Source: CAZRXG01 sp964603985 (GTDB lineage: Bacteria > Chloroflexota > Anaerolineae > Aggregatilineales > UBA3940). From it: 64,000 bases of DNA. The notes under the pieces were generated by a model. That model was given only the letters and a program-made list of their open reading frames with translations, was not told the origin of the DNA and did no database searches. A program made the translations under genes and the position numbers. Each line of letters starts with the position of its first letter. Position 1 is the stretch's first letter. Shown piece after piece: positions 43,279-52,027 of the stretch. The stretch is taken from NCBI GenBank assembly GCA_964603985.1, contig CAZRXG010000017.1:16298-80297 (forward strand), written 5' to 3'.

Positions 43279-44411
43279 TGGGGGATGCCGGGGGTTCCCT
43301 TCTTGTGGAAGTGTCAGCTACCTCGTAGATCCCTGCTTCGAGATAACGCCGTTGTCTCTGTGTTCGATGATGTATTCAGTTGGCACGCCTACGCGGTGGC
43401 GGCGAGTTTGCCGGTGGGTGCTGCACGACGGAGTGCGGTGCGCAGGTGATCGATGGCTGGCCTGATAACACCAATTCCAGCGGCTGACCAACTGTGCAGC
43501 GTGCCCGCAGGGCGGCACGCAGGTCATTCGCACACGGCGCGCGGTCCTGAGACGCGGTGGGAGCGCGCGGTGCCATCCCGGGCGTCATTCCACGCCAGCC
43601 CGCCCGGATTGGCCTGGCAGGGGCCGCCCCTAGCGACCTGTGGCTGGCGACGCCTCGACGCTGCCGGGGACGAACTGCGTTCGTCGCCCGGCAATAAGCT
43701 CCCAAGGGCTTATGATCGGGATGCCCGGATATGCAGCTTCTCTCCTTTCTGCCTGGGAGCGGCCTCACTGCACGGACGCTCACAGGCCGGTGGTCTAATT
43801 GGGTCGTCGCGGGCGCAATGACCGTGCGCCCTATAGAACCCATGTTCTATTCATTATAGCACAAATGAGCGAGAAGTCAATTGAACGTCTGTTCGAATGT
43901 GGTTAGAGGTGGGTTGGAATTAGCGGTCAGCTATCAGCCGGTCAGCGGTCAGCTATCAGCGGCCCTCACCCCCGCCGACCTCACCCCCCTGTGAGCCTGA
44001 CGGCTCATCCGTCCCCCCGTGCACGGGGGGACTCGGTGGAGTGGAGCGGCACGTTGTTAAGCAGAATGCTGCATCGCGGCGGTCCGCTATTTGCTCACGG
44101 CCCTCACCCCCGCCGACCTCCGGTCGGCACCCCCTCTCCCTCCCGGCATGCTCCGCATGCCTAGGGCGAGGGGGAACCGCCTGGACAGTCCATCACCTCG
44201 TCGCTAAAAAGGCCAGACTCAAGGCAGTGCAGCGGTCGACCGCATCGTCGGGGGCGATGGTTGTTTGGTCGGTGGGGTGTGGGATGCGCTTTCAAGGGCT
44301 GGGCTGCGACTTATTATCGCATAAATCCGTATAGATTCTCGTTGGTTGCATCGGAATGGTTGCAGGTTTTTGGGTACTGCAATACACCATCAAATGAGCC
44401 GAGGAGTTGAA
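43279..44411. other. Repeat-rich non-coding stretch
   Basis: About 1.1 kb with no believable gene: the open frames here are Arg/Pro-rich shadows. It contains short direct repeats (GGTCAGCTATCAGC twice near 43930-43960; GGCCCTCACCCCCGCCGACC at 43961 and again at 44099) and a perfect palindrome CCCCCCGTGCACGGGGGG at 44013-44030. It may be decayed mobile DNA or repeated intergenic elements. Confidence 0.7.
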
Positions 44412-44792
44412 ATGGGAACCACGCAATTAAGAATTGCAGGCGCGGGGTTATTCGGCCTCTTTATCTTTCTTTCCGGCTTCTGGCTAAGCCGATCCGGCAA
44501 GCCGTACAATGACATCATCTTTACCGTCCACAAGTTGATTGCGCTGGCGGCGGTGGTCCTTTTCGTCGTCACGCTGTGCCGGATAAACCGGGTGGCTGCG
44601 CTGAGCGCGGTTGAATTGGCGGCTGGCATTGTCACCGGCGTGTTTTTTCTCGGCCTGTTTGTTACCGGCGGTTTGTTGAGCATCGACAAGCCAATGCCGG
44701 AGATCGTCTTGAAGCTGCATCACACCATACCGTACCTGGCCGTGCTCTCCACCGCCGGAACCCTATACCTGGTGCTGACTCGCAAGTTGTAA
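44412..44792 (+). CDS. Four-helix membrane protein, unknown
   Basis: A 126-residue protein that is almost entirely four transmembrane helices. His residues fall in TVHKLIALAA and LKLHHTIPYL at matching membrane depths, as in small heme-binding proteins, but heme binding is only a guess. The ATG at 44412 is preferred because GAGGAG precedes it. First gene of a lower-GC island. Confidence 0.65.
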   Translation: MGTTQLRIAGAGLFGLFIFLSGFWLSRSGKPYNDIIFTVHKLIALAAVVLFVVTLCRINRVAALSAVELAAGIVTGVFFLGLFVTGGLLSIDKPMPEIVLKLHHTIPYLAVLSTAGTLYLVLTRKL

Positions 44793-44901
44793 ATGGTGTG
44801 CGGGATTAAGCGTCATCTCGCCGCCAAAGAAGGCCGGGCTCGACATGGTATACTCAGGGAAGCGGCACCATCAACCGTTAACCTTCGAGTAGGTTTTCAC
44901 C

Positions 44902-45264
44902 ATGATAGAAGTCAATCTACTAAAAGTTGTAATCGTTTGTGCCAATTTTTTGGCAGGAGTGAGCCTGTTAGTATCAGGCCTGAGAGCCATTAAAACCGGT
45001 GAGGTAGTATTAAGGCGGAAATGGGATTTCATTCTGACCGATCTACAGCTACCGTTGACCGGAAAACTGGCAAAGGCGGCAGGGACGTTCGGGGTAGTGT
45101 CTGGCATATTCTTGATAGTTGGTGGCTTTGTTGGAATTATTTCTCCTGCCTATGGGCTGATTACTCTGTTAATAAGCATATCAGCCTGGCTTGTCGTTGA
45201 CCTCGTTTTACGGATTCAACACAAACACTACCATGTCAACGACGAGGGTGATGCGGATTCATAG
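44902..45264 (+). CDS. Three-helix membrane protein, unknown
   Basis: A 120-residue protein with three hydrophobic helices (about 5-27, 60-82, 84-103) and a His-rich, acidic C-terminus (QHKHYHVNDEGD). I do not recognise the family. Base composition is clearly more AT-rich than the surrounding genes, so it may be acquired. Confidence 0.55.
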   Translation: MIEVNLLKVVIVCANFLAGVSLLVSGLRAIKTGEVVLRRKWDFILTDLQLPLTGKLAKAAGTFGVVSGIFLIVGGFVGIISPAYGLITLLISISAWLVVDLVLRIQHKHYHVNDEGDADS

Positions 45265-45295
45265 GCTTCTGCCAGGAGGCAAACAGGTTGTACAT

Positions 45296-45805
45296 CTAAT
45301 CAGTCTCTTCCAACTCTGCAATTCGGCTGTTTATTTGTTCTACTATCTGTTGAACGCCTTCATACACTTTATATGATGCCTGGCTGATACGGTCATATCC
45401 CGGCTCTGCTATCCAGACAGCCCCGACATTGGGGCGATCCATTTTTCTCAGCAGCTTTATCCGATCTTTGCGTTTTTGTGGAGGAGGCATGCCAAAGTAG
45501 TGTGCTACATATTCGACCAGTTGATCGTTGATCTCGTAGAACTTGACCATCTCGGCGGCAAGCTGCTGGAACAGATGCTTAAGTGTTGCGTCCTCAACCT
45601 GAGCAATCAATTCTTCAATTACTAGATCTCCTCTCCTCAACTCTTTTAATATGTGCTTCTCCAGAACATCACCAAAGCCATTGACCTGAGTGTTCTGTAT
45701 GTGTTCGGCGGCAACGCTTGCGCCTAGATTTGCGTCTCTTATCAACTCCCAGTAATCCGACTCGGATAGTTCGAAAGTGGTGCCTGCCAGAGTAATCCGT
45801 TTCAT
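45296..45805 (-). CDS. Unrecognised soluble helical protein
   Basis: A 169-residue protein of mostly helical character, including a stretch of acidic/basic helix (DVLEKHILKELRRGDLVIEELIAQVED) that could coil. No signal peptide or known domain. It starts 13 bases after the stop of the next minus-strand gene (45819), so the two may be co-transcribed. Confidence 0.6.
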   Translation of the reverse strand: MKRITLAGTTFELSESDYWELIRDANLGASVAAEHIQNTQVNGFGDVLEKHILKELRRGDLVIEELIAQVEDATLKHLFQQLAAEMVKFYEINDQLVEYVAHYFGMPPPQKRKDRIKLLRKMDRPNVGAVWIAEPGYDRISQASYKVYEGVQQIVEQINSRIAELEETD

Positions 45806-45818
45806 GATACCCTCTCGA

Positions 45819-46262
45819 TCACCAATCCTCTACAAAGTACTCCCTCCAACCTGATGTGCATTTGTCCCACTTTACGACCAGGCGGTAGGTAATGGCATCG
45901 CCCAAAGGCTCATCCACGATATAAAGTTCATAGTCGCCGAATGGCGAAGCACTACCTTTGCATACGAGCCAGTCGTATGGCGTACATCCTGCCGCAGCGT
46001 AGTACTCTACAATGTCCTCGTATGACCCCGTCGTTTCGTATGTGTACTCATAAACAGAGAACTCCGATAAATCGAAGATGACGGCTTTTCTCACCAGCAC
46101 ACTATTTGGATAAACAGGTGCCTCAGGAATAGTAGTGTTGCGGACGTTGCAGCTTACGGGATCGTGAACAACCCTAACGTCCAATGCCCATGCAGCGAAA
46201 AAAACCACAGCAATGACACCCAGCAGACGAACAATCATTTGCTCTATAGTTCTTCGAGGCAT
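45819..46262 (-). CDS. Unrecognised membrane-anchored protein
   Basis: A 147-residue protein with one N-terminal membrane helix (about 10-28) and an exported domain with four Cys residues (VSCNVRN, AGCTPYDWLVC, DKCTSG) that could form disulfides. The ATG at 46262 is chosen because GGGAG is 6 bases upstream. No family recognised. AT-rich relative to the neighbourhood. Confidence 0.6.
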   Translation of the reverse strand: MPRRTIEQMIVRLLGVIAVVFFAAWALDVRVVHDPVSCNVRNTTIPEAPVYPNSVLVRKAVIFDLSEFSVYEYTYETTGSYEDIVEYYAAAGCTPYDWLVCKGSASPFGDYELYIVDEPLGDAITYRLVVKWDKCTSGWREYFVEDW

Positions 46263-46336
46263 CGACAGCTCCCGGCGGCTGCATCCACTTCGAAGTAGGC
46301 ACACGGCACAAACGCACATCTGGTATCATAGGCGGC

Positions 46337-47134
46337 ATGAGCGAGCAACACAAACGCCTGATCCAGGCGCAGTTTGGCGCGAGCGCCCGCGCATACGTCA
46401 CGAGCGCGGTGCACGCCAAAGGGCGCAGCCTTGAACGGCTGCTCGACCTGACGGAGCCGCAGCCCGGCTGGCGCGTGCTGGACATCGCGACGGGGGGTGG
46501 GCACACGGCGCTGGCGTTCGCGCCACACGTGGGGAGCGTGATCGCGACCGACCTGACGCGACCGATGCTGCTGGCCGCGCGGGAGCACCTCGAAGCGCAG
46601 GGGGCCACAGAAGTCGCATTCTGCCAGGCCGACGCAGGGTGGCTGCCCTTCCGCGATGAGACCTTCGACTGCGTCTCGTGCCGGATCGCGGCGCACCACT
46701 TTGAGAATGCGGCGGCGTTTGTGCAGGAGGTGGTGCGCGTTCTGGCCGCCGGTGGGATCTTTGCGCTGGCGGACAATGTGGTCAGTGGGGAGCCGAAGGT
46801 CGCGCGGTTCGTGAACACGTGGGAGCGGCTGCGAGACCCGTCGCACAGGTGGGCGTACAGCCTGGACGATTGGGAGGCGTTCTGCTTTGCGGCGGGGTTG
46901 GATGTCACGCATCGGGAGAGTTACCACAAGGAACTGGACTTCGATGAGTGGACGGCACGGATGAACGTCAGGGGGGATGACGTGACGCGGCTGCGGGCGC
47001 TGCTGCTCCAGGCTCCGGAGGAAGCGCGGGCGTGGTTGAATCCGCAGGAGGTTGGAAGTCGCCTGACGTTCCAGTTGGGCACGGGGATCGTGATCGGGAG
47101 GAAGCCCGCAAGCGAGGCAGGGAAGAGCGCATGA
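46337..47134 (+). CDS. Class I SAM-dependent methyltransferase (UbiE-like)
   Basis: A 265-residue enzyme. Motif I is VLDIATGGGHTALAFA (about 46-61), motif II VIATDLTRPMLLAA, and the post-motif FDCVSCRIAAHHFEN resembles UbiE/MenG and related small-molecule methyltransferases. The end overlaps lysA by 4 bases (ATGA), so the two genes are coupled, although no lysine-related methyl transfer is known to me. Confidence 0.82.
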   Translation: MSEQHKRLIQAQFGASARAYVTSAVHAKGRSLERLLDLTEPQPGWRVLDIATGGGHTALAFAPHVGSVIATDLTRPMLLAAREHLEAQGATEVAFCQADAGWLPFRDETFDCVSCRIAAHHFENAAAFVQEVVRVLAAGGIFALADNVVSGEPKVARFVNTWERLRDPSHRWAYSLDDWEAFCFAAGLDVTHRESYHKELDFDEWTARMNVRGDDVTRLRALLLQAPEEARAWLNPQEVGSRLTFQLGTGIVIGRKPASEAGKSA

Positions 47135-48387
47135 CGCTCGAATACAGGGAGCACGCGCTGCACCTTGACGGGGTATCGCTGGTGGGGCTGGCGGGGGAGT
47201 TTGGGACGCCGCTTTACGTAACCAGCCAGGCGGCGTTGAGGCGGGCGGCCAGTGAGTTAGACGCGGCGCTGGCCGGGCCGACCCCGCACCTGATCTGCTA
47301 CGCGGTTAAGGCCAACCCGACGCTGGCGGTGATCCAGACCTTCGCGCAGATGGGGATGGGCGCGGATGTGACCTCCGGTGGGGAGCTTTACCGCGCGCTG
47401 CGGGCGGGCGTCCCGGCGGAGAAGATCGTGTATTCGGGGGTGGGGAAGACGCCGGGCGAGATGCGGCAGGCGCTTGAGGCGAACATCCGGGCGCTGCACG
47501 TCGAATCGGAGGATGAGGTGCACACGCTGGCCGGGGTCGCGGGGGACATGGGGCAGGTGGCGAGGGTGGCGTTGCGGGTCAACCCGGAGGTCGATCCGCG
47601 CACGCACCCGCACATCGCGACAGGGCAGCGTGACAGCAAGTTTGGCGTTGCGCGGGGGCAGGTCGAGGCCGTCGTGGGATTGGTGAGGGACCGCCCGGCG
47701 CTGCAATTGTGCGGGTTGTCAATGCACATTGGGTCGCAGATCACAGACCTGGAGCCGTTCAGGCAGGCGGCGGGGCAGGTGGTGGCGCTGGCGCGGCGGT
47801 TGATCGAGGAGGGGGACGCGCTGGAGTACGTTGACCTGGGGGGTGGGTTGGGTGTGCGTTACCGGGATGAGGAGAGGCCGCCGGTGATCGGAGAGTGGGC
47901 GGGCGTGCTGCGGGATGCGATGGGTGACCTGCCGTTGATGCTGTTGGTGGAGCCGGGGCGGGCGTTGGTGGCGGAGGCGAGCGTCCTGCTGATGCGCGTG
48001 CTGGCGATCAAGCGGGCGGCGAGCAAGACGTTCGTGGTGGTGGATGCGGGGATGAATGACTTTTTGCGACCGGTGCTGTACGAGGCGCACCATCCGATCT
48101 GGGCGGTGGAGCGGGGGGAAGATCGGCCTGAACGGCGCGTTGACGTGGTGGGGCCGGTCTGTGAGAGCACGGACGTGATCGCCAGAGGGCGCATGATGCG
48201 GCTGCCGCGCCGGGGAGACCTGCTGGCGGTGCTCAAGGTGGGGGCGTATGGGATCAGCATGGCGTCGAATTACAACAGCCGACTCCGCCCGGCGGAGGTG
48301 ATGATCGGCGAGGATGGGCAGGTGAGGCTGATCCGGGAGCGAGAGCGTCAGGCAGACCTGGTGCGGCAGGAAAGGTTGCTAAGGTGA
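47131..48387 (+). CDS. lysA: Diaminopimelate decarboxylase
   Basis: A 418-residue PLP enzyme (fold type III) that converts meso-diaminopimelate to lysine. PLP Lys in CYAVKANPTLA (about residue 57), the substrate-side motif HIGSQI (about 200), GGGLGVRY, EPGRALVAEA and the C-terminal Tyr in GAYGISMASNYN. The ATG at 47131 overlaps the methyltransferase stop; the longer upstream start is an out-of-family extension. Confidence 0.93.
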   Translation: MTLEYREHALHLDGVSLVGLAGEFGTPLYVTSQAALRRAASELDAALAGPTPHLICYAVKANPTLAVIQTFAQMGMGADVTSGGELYRALRAGVPAEKIVYSGVGKTPGEMRQALEANIRALHVESEDEVHTLAGVAGDMGQVARVALRVNPEVDPRTHPHIATGQRDSKFGVARGQVEAVVGLVRDRPALQLCGLSMHIGSQITDLEPFRQAAGQVVALARRLIEEGDALEYVDLGGGLGVRYRDEERPPVIGEWAGVLRDAMGDLPLMLLVEPGRALVAEASVLLMRVLAIKRAASKTFVVVDAGMNDFLRPVLYEAHHPIWAVERGEDRPERRVDVVGPVCESTDVIARGRMMRLPRRGDLLAVLKVGAYGISMASNYNSRLRPAEVMIGEDGQVRLIRERERQADLVRQERLLR

Positions 48388-48504
48388 GGGGGGAAGGAGC
48401 AGTCCACGGATTACACGGATTTCACAGATTGGTATTTGCCTGCCAGCGTAATCCATAGATCCTCCGGTAACCGCATCCCTGACGCCGAATCCACGCGAAA
48501 GCGC

Positions 48505-48533
48505 TTGACAAAATGTAAAGTATACATTACAAT
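48505..48533 (+). promoter_or_regulatory. Promoter of HTH/membrane-protein operon
   Basis: TTGACA, a 17-base spacer and TACAAT. The spacer and -10 are covered by operator 1 (48514-48531). Confidence 0.85.
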
Positions 48534-48561
48534 CAGGGCGGAATGTAAACTATACTTTACA
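48514..48561 (+). promoter_or_regulatory. Two 18-bp operators for the XRE repressor
   Basis: TGTAAAGTATACATTACA (48514-48531) and TGTAAACTATACTTTACA (48544-48561) are near-perfect palindromes sharing TGTAA/TTACA ends. Their starts are 30 bases apart, about three helix turns. Site 1 overlaps the -35/-10 spacer and site 2 lies just after the expected start, which fits autorepression by the HTH protein encoded next. Confidence 0.82.
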
Positions 48562-48583
48562 CACCAGGAGGCGAGAACAGGTC

Positions 48584-48811
48584 ATGTCGCCAGCGGGGAA
48601 CGCGGACAACGTAGCCAACCGGGTGCGGGAGGTTCGCAGCGAGCGCGGCCTGACCCAGGACAGGCTGGCCCAGGCAGTCGGGCTGACGCGCCAGAGCATC
48701 ATCGCCATCGAGAAGGGGCGCTTCACGCCCTCGATCCACACGGCGCTGGCGCTGGCAGCGGCGCTGGGGACGGTGGTTGATGACCTGTTCTGGCTGACGG
48801 ATGAGGAATGA
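48584..48811 (+). CDS. Small XRE-family repressor
   Basis: A 75-residue single-domain Cro/C1-type regulator: VREVRSERGLTQDRLAQAVGLTRQSIIAIEKG is a canonical HTH (about 12-43), followed by TPSIHTALALAAALGTVVDDLF. Such small regulators often pair with a membrane protein gene, as here. It probably represses its own operon through the twin operators at 48514-48561. AGGAGG lies upstream of the ATG. Confidence 0.9.
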   Translation: MSPAGNADNVANRVREVRSERGLTQDRLAQAVGLTRQSIIAIEKGRFTPSIHTALALAAALGTVVDDLFWLTDEE

Positions 48812-48827
48812 AATGAGGAGTGCAGTG

Positions 48828-49211
48828 ATGAAGCGTGAACTGATCCCGTATTACATCAGCCGGGCCGTGCTATCGGCGTTGTTCGGGCTGCTGATTGGGT
48901 GGCAGAGTGGATGGTGGTTGGGCGCGCTGACCGGCGTGGTGATGCTGGCGATGTTCGTGTGGTACGCGCACAGTGGGCGCTACCTGATCGACCCCAGCAG
49001 GCCGCTCACCCCGCTGCGGCGCGATGAGCGCGGCAAGGTGATCCGAGACCGGGCGCTGGTGGCGGGGGTGGTCGTAGGGGGGTTGGTCGTTGCCGGGTTG
49101 GGCGTGGCAGGGCTGGTATGGCCGCTCGCGATCAACCTGGGCAGCGTGGGGATGCTGGCGGGTGTGATCACGTACTTTGTGGTGAGCAACTGGATGTTCG
49201 TCAGGGGGTGA
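48828..49211 (+). CDS. Four-helix membrane protein paired with XRE regulator
   Basis: A 127-residue membrane protein with four predicted helices and a basic loop (PLRRDERGKVIRDRA, about 60-75). It resembles the small membrane proteins commonly encoded after XRE regulators in Gram-positive bacteria and archaea; function unknown. The ATG at 48828 is chosen because AGGAG lies 7 bases before it. It starts 16 bases after the regulator stop and is in the same operon. Confidence 0.75.
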   Translation: MKRELIPYYISRAVLSALFGLLIGWQSGWWLGALTGVVMLAMFVWYAHSGRYLIDPSRPLTPLRRDERGKVIRDRALVAGVVVGGLVVAGLGVAGLVWPLAINLGSVGMLAGVITYFVVSNWMFVRG

Positions 49212-49325
49212 GAGAAGAGGCACCCGTGGGGGACAAAGCCACCCGTGCCCCCCCAGCGACCGCGCTTGGAACACAGCCGGAGTCCGCACAGCGGGTATCG
49301 TTCACGCAGTCACCCGCGAGGCCCT

Positions 49326-50111
49326 TCAGGCCGGTTTGCGCGCCGTGATACGCGCGCTGAATACGCGCGGCATGCCCTCCTGCTGCTCGACGGCGTCATC
49401 GGCTTCGACTCTGTCCACCACTTCGACGGCGACGAAACCGGCGGCTCGCAGCATGCCGACGTAGCGCTCCACATCGATTGCGCCGGTGATGCACTCGGCC
49501 CACATATCCAGTTGAACGCGCATCTCCCGGCTGAATTCACCCTCGGTGACAACGTCGCTGATCGAGAGGCGACCGCCGGGCTTGAGAACGCGGAACGCCT
49601 CGCGGAATACCGCCTCCTTGTCCGGCGAGAGGTTGATCACGCAGTTTGACATCACAACATCCACACTCGCGTCGTCGACCGGCAGGGCCTCGATCTGCCC
49701 CTGGCGGAACTCGACGTTTGTGACGCCCATACGCGCCTTGTTGGCGTTGGCTTTGTCCAACATCTCAGGCGTCATATCCACGCCGATGACGTGGCCCTGC
49801 TGGCCGACCTGCCGCGCCGCCAGGAAGCAGTCGAGGCCGCCGCCGCTGCCCAGATCAAGCACCGTCTCGCCCGGTTGAAGCCCGGCGATGGTGATGGGGT
49901 TGCCGCAGCCGAGTGAGAAACCGGTCACATCGAAGGGCAGGGCCTCCAGTAGCCGGACATTGTACAAAGCAGGCCCACAATCGCAATCCGCCTCACTCAC
50001 CGAAGGGCCGCAACAGGTGACGCTGCTCTTCGCAGCCCTGTCAGCTTCCCTGGCGACAGTGCCGTAGTGTTCGCGCACGGCCTCGCGGATACCGTCCTTG
50101 TCTTGTGTCAT
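49326..50111 (-). CDS. arsM: Arsenite S-adenosylmethyltransferase
   Basis: A 261-residue enzyme that methylates arsenite to volatile or less toxic species. Family features: vicinal Cys near the N-terminus (SVTCCGPSVSEADCDCG), SAM motif VLDLGSGGGLDCFLAA, and the arsenic-binding Cys in MSNCVINL and WAECITGAI. It lies 60 bases downstream of arsR on the same strand, with an operator at 50131-50146 between them. Confidence 0.92.
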   Translation of the reverse strand: MTQDKDGIREAVREHYGTVAREADRAAKSSVTCCGPSVSEADCDCGPALYNVRLLEALPFDVTGFSLGCGNPITIAGLQPGETVLDLGSGGGLDCFLAARQVGQQGHVIGVDMTPEMLDKANANKARMGVTNVEFRQGQIEALPVDDASVDVVMSNCVINLSPDKEAVFREAFRVLKPGGRLSISDVVTEGEFSREMRVQLDMWAECITGAIDVERYVGMLRAAGFVAVEVVDRVEADDAVEQQEGMPRVFSARITARKPA

Positions 50112-50130
50112 GTCAATTCCTCCCTGATAT

Positions 50131-50146
50131 ATTGATAACCATCAAT
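50131..50146 (-). promoter_or_regulatory. ArsR-type operator before arsM
   Basis: ATTGAT, AACC, ATCAAT: a perfect 6-4-6 inverted repeat of the ATnGAT type bound by ArsR proteins, about 20 bases upstream of arsM. Confidence 0.65.
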
Positions 50147-50171
50147 GTTTTGGAGTAAAAAAAGAAGCCTT

Positions 50172-50498
50172 TTAATCCTGTGTGCCCGAAGTGTCGCCGA
50201 CAGGATCATCGTCGGCTGCGTAGTCCGGCGCAAAGGTGCGCACCAGCCTGCCGCAGCACAGCGTGACCCGTTCCTGATCCAACGTGTAGAACCGCTGCCT
50301 GCCCTCCTGCCGGACGAGAACCAGACCGACCTTCTCCAGTTTCTTAAGATGGTGGCTGACCGTCGGCTGGTTGACTTTGCCGCCGAGCTTATCGACCAGA
50401 TCACTCACGCTCAGCCAGACGCAGCACAGGTGTGACATGATCTCCTGGCGCGTCTCGTCGGCGAGGGCCTTTGCAAAATCGACCGGGTCTACGCTCAT
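50172..50498 (-). CDS. arsR: ArsR-family metalloregulator
   Basis: A 108-residue winged-helix repressor. The recognition region VNQPTVSHHLKKLEKVGLVLVRQEGRQRFYTL is classic ArsR. Metal-binding cysteines lie in MSHLCCVWLSV, at the helix that normally carries ELCVCDL, plus a second CC pair (VTLCCGRL). Arsenite binding should release the operators at 50131 and 50511. The ATG at 50498 has GGGGTG upstream. Confidence 0.9.
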   Translation of the reverse strand: MSVDPVDFAKALADETRQEIMSHLCCVWLSVSDLVDKLGGKVNQPTVSHHLKKLEKVGLVLVRQEGRQRFYTLDQERVTLCCGRLVRTFAPDYAADDDPVGDTSGTQD

Positions 50499-50510
50499 CA
50501 CACCCCTATT

Positions 50511-50530
50511 ATATCGACAATCATCGATAT
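50511..50530 (-). promoter_or_regulatory. ArsR-type operator before arsR
   Basis: ATATCGA, CAATCA, TCGATAT: a perfect 7-6-7 inverted repeat, 13 bases upstream of the arsR ATG. It fits autorepression and shares the ATnGA/TCnAT pattern with the arsM-side site. Confidence 0.7.
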
Positions 50531-50621
50531 GTCAAGTCTTTCGCGCCTTGAATTTCGCCTCGGATGCGCTATCATGAGGAGGTGCCAGCAGCACAAATCA
50601 CGGTGCGAGGGAAAGGCGCAG

Positions 50622-52016
50622 ATGACACAACCCACCCCAAAAACGTATAACATCCGCACGTGGGGATGCCAGATGAATGAGGCAGACTCGCGGAGGCTGG
50701 CGAGCGAGCTGGATCGGCTGGGCCTGCGACACACCGATGAGGCCGACGCTGCCGACGTGATCGTGCTGAACACGTGCGTGGTCAGGCAGAGCGCCGAAGA
50801 TCGCGTTTACGGGCGGTTGGGACAGCTTAAAGTGCTGAAGAAGCGGCATCCCGGCAGGGTGATCGGCGTGATGGGCTGCCTGGTCGGGGTGCGCGACCCG
50901 CTGCCGCTGCGGAAGCGCTTCCCCTTCGTGGACGTGTTCATGCCGCCCAGCGACCCGGAGCCGATGGTGACTTTTCTCAGGGATCGTGGGGTGGAGCAGG
51001 AGGCAGTCGAGCAGCAGGCCGCCGAGCGCGCCCTGCGTGATGCGCTGCAGGACGGTGACCTGATCCTGCCGGCGCATGAGCGTGGAAAGCTGGTCAGTGC
51101 ATACATCCCGGTCGTGTACGGGTGCTCGCATGCGTGCTCGTTCTGCGTGATCCCGTTCCGGCGGGGGGTGGAGCGGAGCCGGAGTGTGGGCGAGATCGAG
51201 GTGGAGGCGCGCGCGCTGGCGGTGCAGGGGGTGAAGGAAGTGACGCTGCTGGGGCAGATCGTGGACAGGTATGGGAAGGACATCCCGGATGGGCAGGACC
51301 TGGCCGACCTGCTGCGCGTGGTGCACGAGGTGGAGGGCATCGAGAGGATACGCTTCCTGACCTCGCACCCGAATTGGATGAGCGACCGGTTGTTGGACGC
51401 CGTCGCGGAGCTGCCGAAGGTGTGCGAGCACATTGAGGTGCCGATCCAGGCGGGGGACGATGAGGTGCTGCGCCGGATGAAGCGTGGTTACACGCAGGCC
51501 GATTACAGGCGGTTGGTGGAGCGCATACGCGAGCGCGTTCCGGGCGTGGCGATCAACACCGACATCATCGTCGGGTTTCCCGGTGAGACGGAGAAGCAGT
51601 TCGAGGAGACTTACAACGTGCTGGCCGACCTCAGGCTGGACAAGGCCCACATCGCAATGTACAGTCCGCGCCCGAAGACGCTCTCGACGCGCACGATGGC
51701 GGACGACGTGCCGCCGGAGGAGAAAAAGCGGCGGTTGCATCGGCTCGACGAACTCCAGCAGCAGGTGGTCGGAGAGATCAACAGCCGCCTGTTGGGGCAG
51801 CGGGTCGAGGTGCTGGTCGAGGGCAAACAGCGGGGGAAGTGGCGCGGGCGGACGCGGCAGAATAAGCTGGTGTTCTTTGAGGACGAGGCTGACCGGCGCG
51901 GGAATCTGGTGGACGTTGAAATCACGTGGACCGGCCCGTGGAGCATGCAGGGACGGCTGCCCGGACAGGCACAGGGTGCGCCGGAGACGAAGCCGATCGG
52001 CGTCGTGGCAGGCTGA
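50622..52016 (+). CDS. miaB: tRNA-2-methylthio-N6-isopentenyladenosine synthase
   Basis: A 464-residue radical-SAM methylthiotransferase that modifies A37 of tRNAs reading UNN codons. The N-terminal cluster Cys are in TWGCQMN, LNTCVVR and VMGCLVG; the radical-SAM motif is CSHACSFC (about 168-175); a TRAM domain ends the protein (LLGQRVEVLVEG). The ATG at 50622 is preferred over the earlier ATG because GGGAAAGG precedes it and the family starts here. It shares an mRNA with the next three genes by position. Confidence 0.93.
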   Translation: MTQPTPKTYNIRTWGCQMNEADSRRLASELDRLGLRHTDEADAADVIVLNTCVVRQSAEDRVYGRLGQLKVLKKRHPGRVIGVMGCLVGVRDPLPLRKRFPFVDVFMPPSDPEPMVTFLRDRGVEQEAVEQQAAERALRDALQDGDLILPAHERGKLVSAYIPVVYGCSHACSFCVIPFRRGVERSRSVGEIEVEARALAVQGVKEVTLLGQIVDRYGKDIPDGQDLADLLRVVHEVEGIERIRFLTSHPNWMSDRLLDAVAELPKVCEHIEVPIQAGDDEVLRRMKRGYTQADYRRLVERIRERVPGVAINTDIIVGFPGETEKQFEETYNVLADLRLDKAHIAMYSPRPKTLSTRTMADDVPPEEKKRRLHRLDELQQQVVGEINSRLLGQRVEVLVEGKQRGKWRGRTRQNKLVFFEDEADRRGNLVDVEITWTGPWSMQGRLPGQAQGAPETKPIGVVAG

Positions 52017-52027
52017 GGAACACCGTC

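Noticed and set aside
43376..43843. 155-codon minus-strand frame in the repeat-rich gap
   Set aside because: Arg/Pro-rich, no ribosome site and no domain; it reads like random GC-rich sequence.
43921..44120. CRISPR array in the short direct repeats
   Set aside because: Repeats are few, unevenly spaced and of different lengths, with no spacer pattern and no cas genes.
47032..48387. Upstream ATG start for lysA
   Set aside because: Would overlap 103 bases of the methyltransferase and add an unrelated Arg-rich extension; the ATGA-coupled start at 47131 fits the family.
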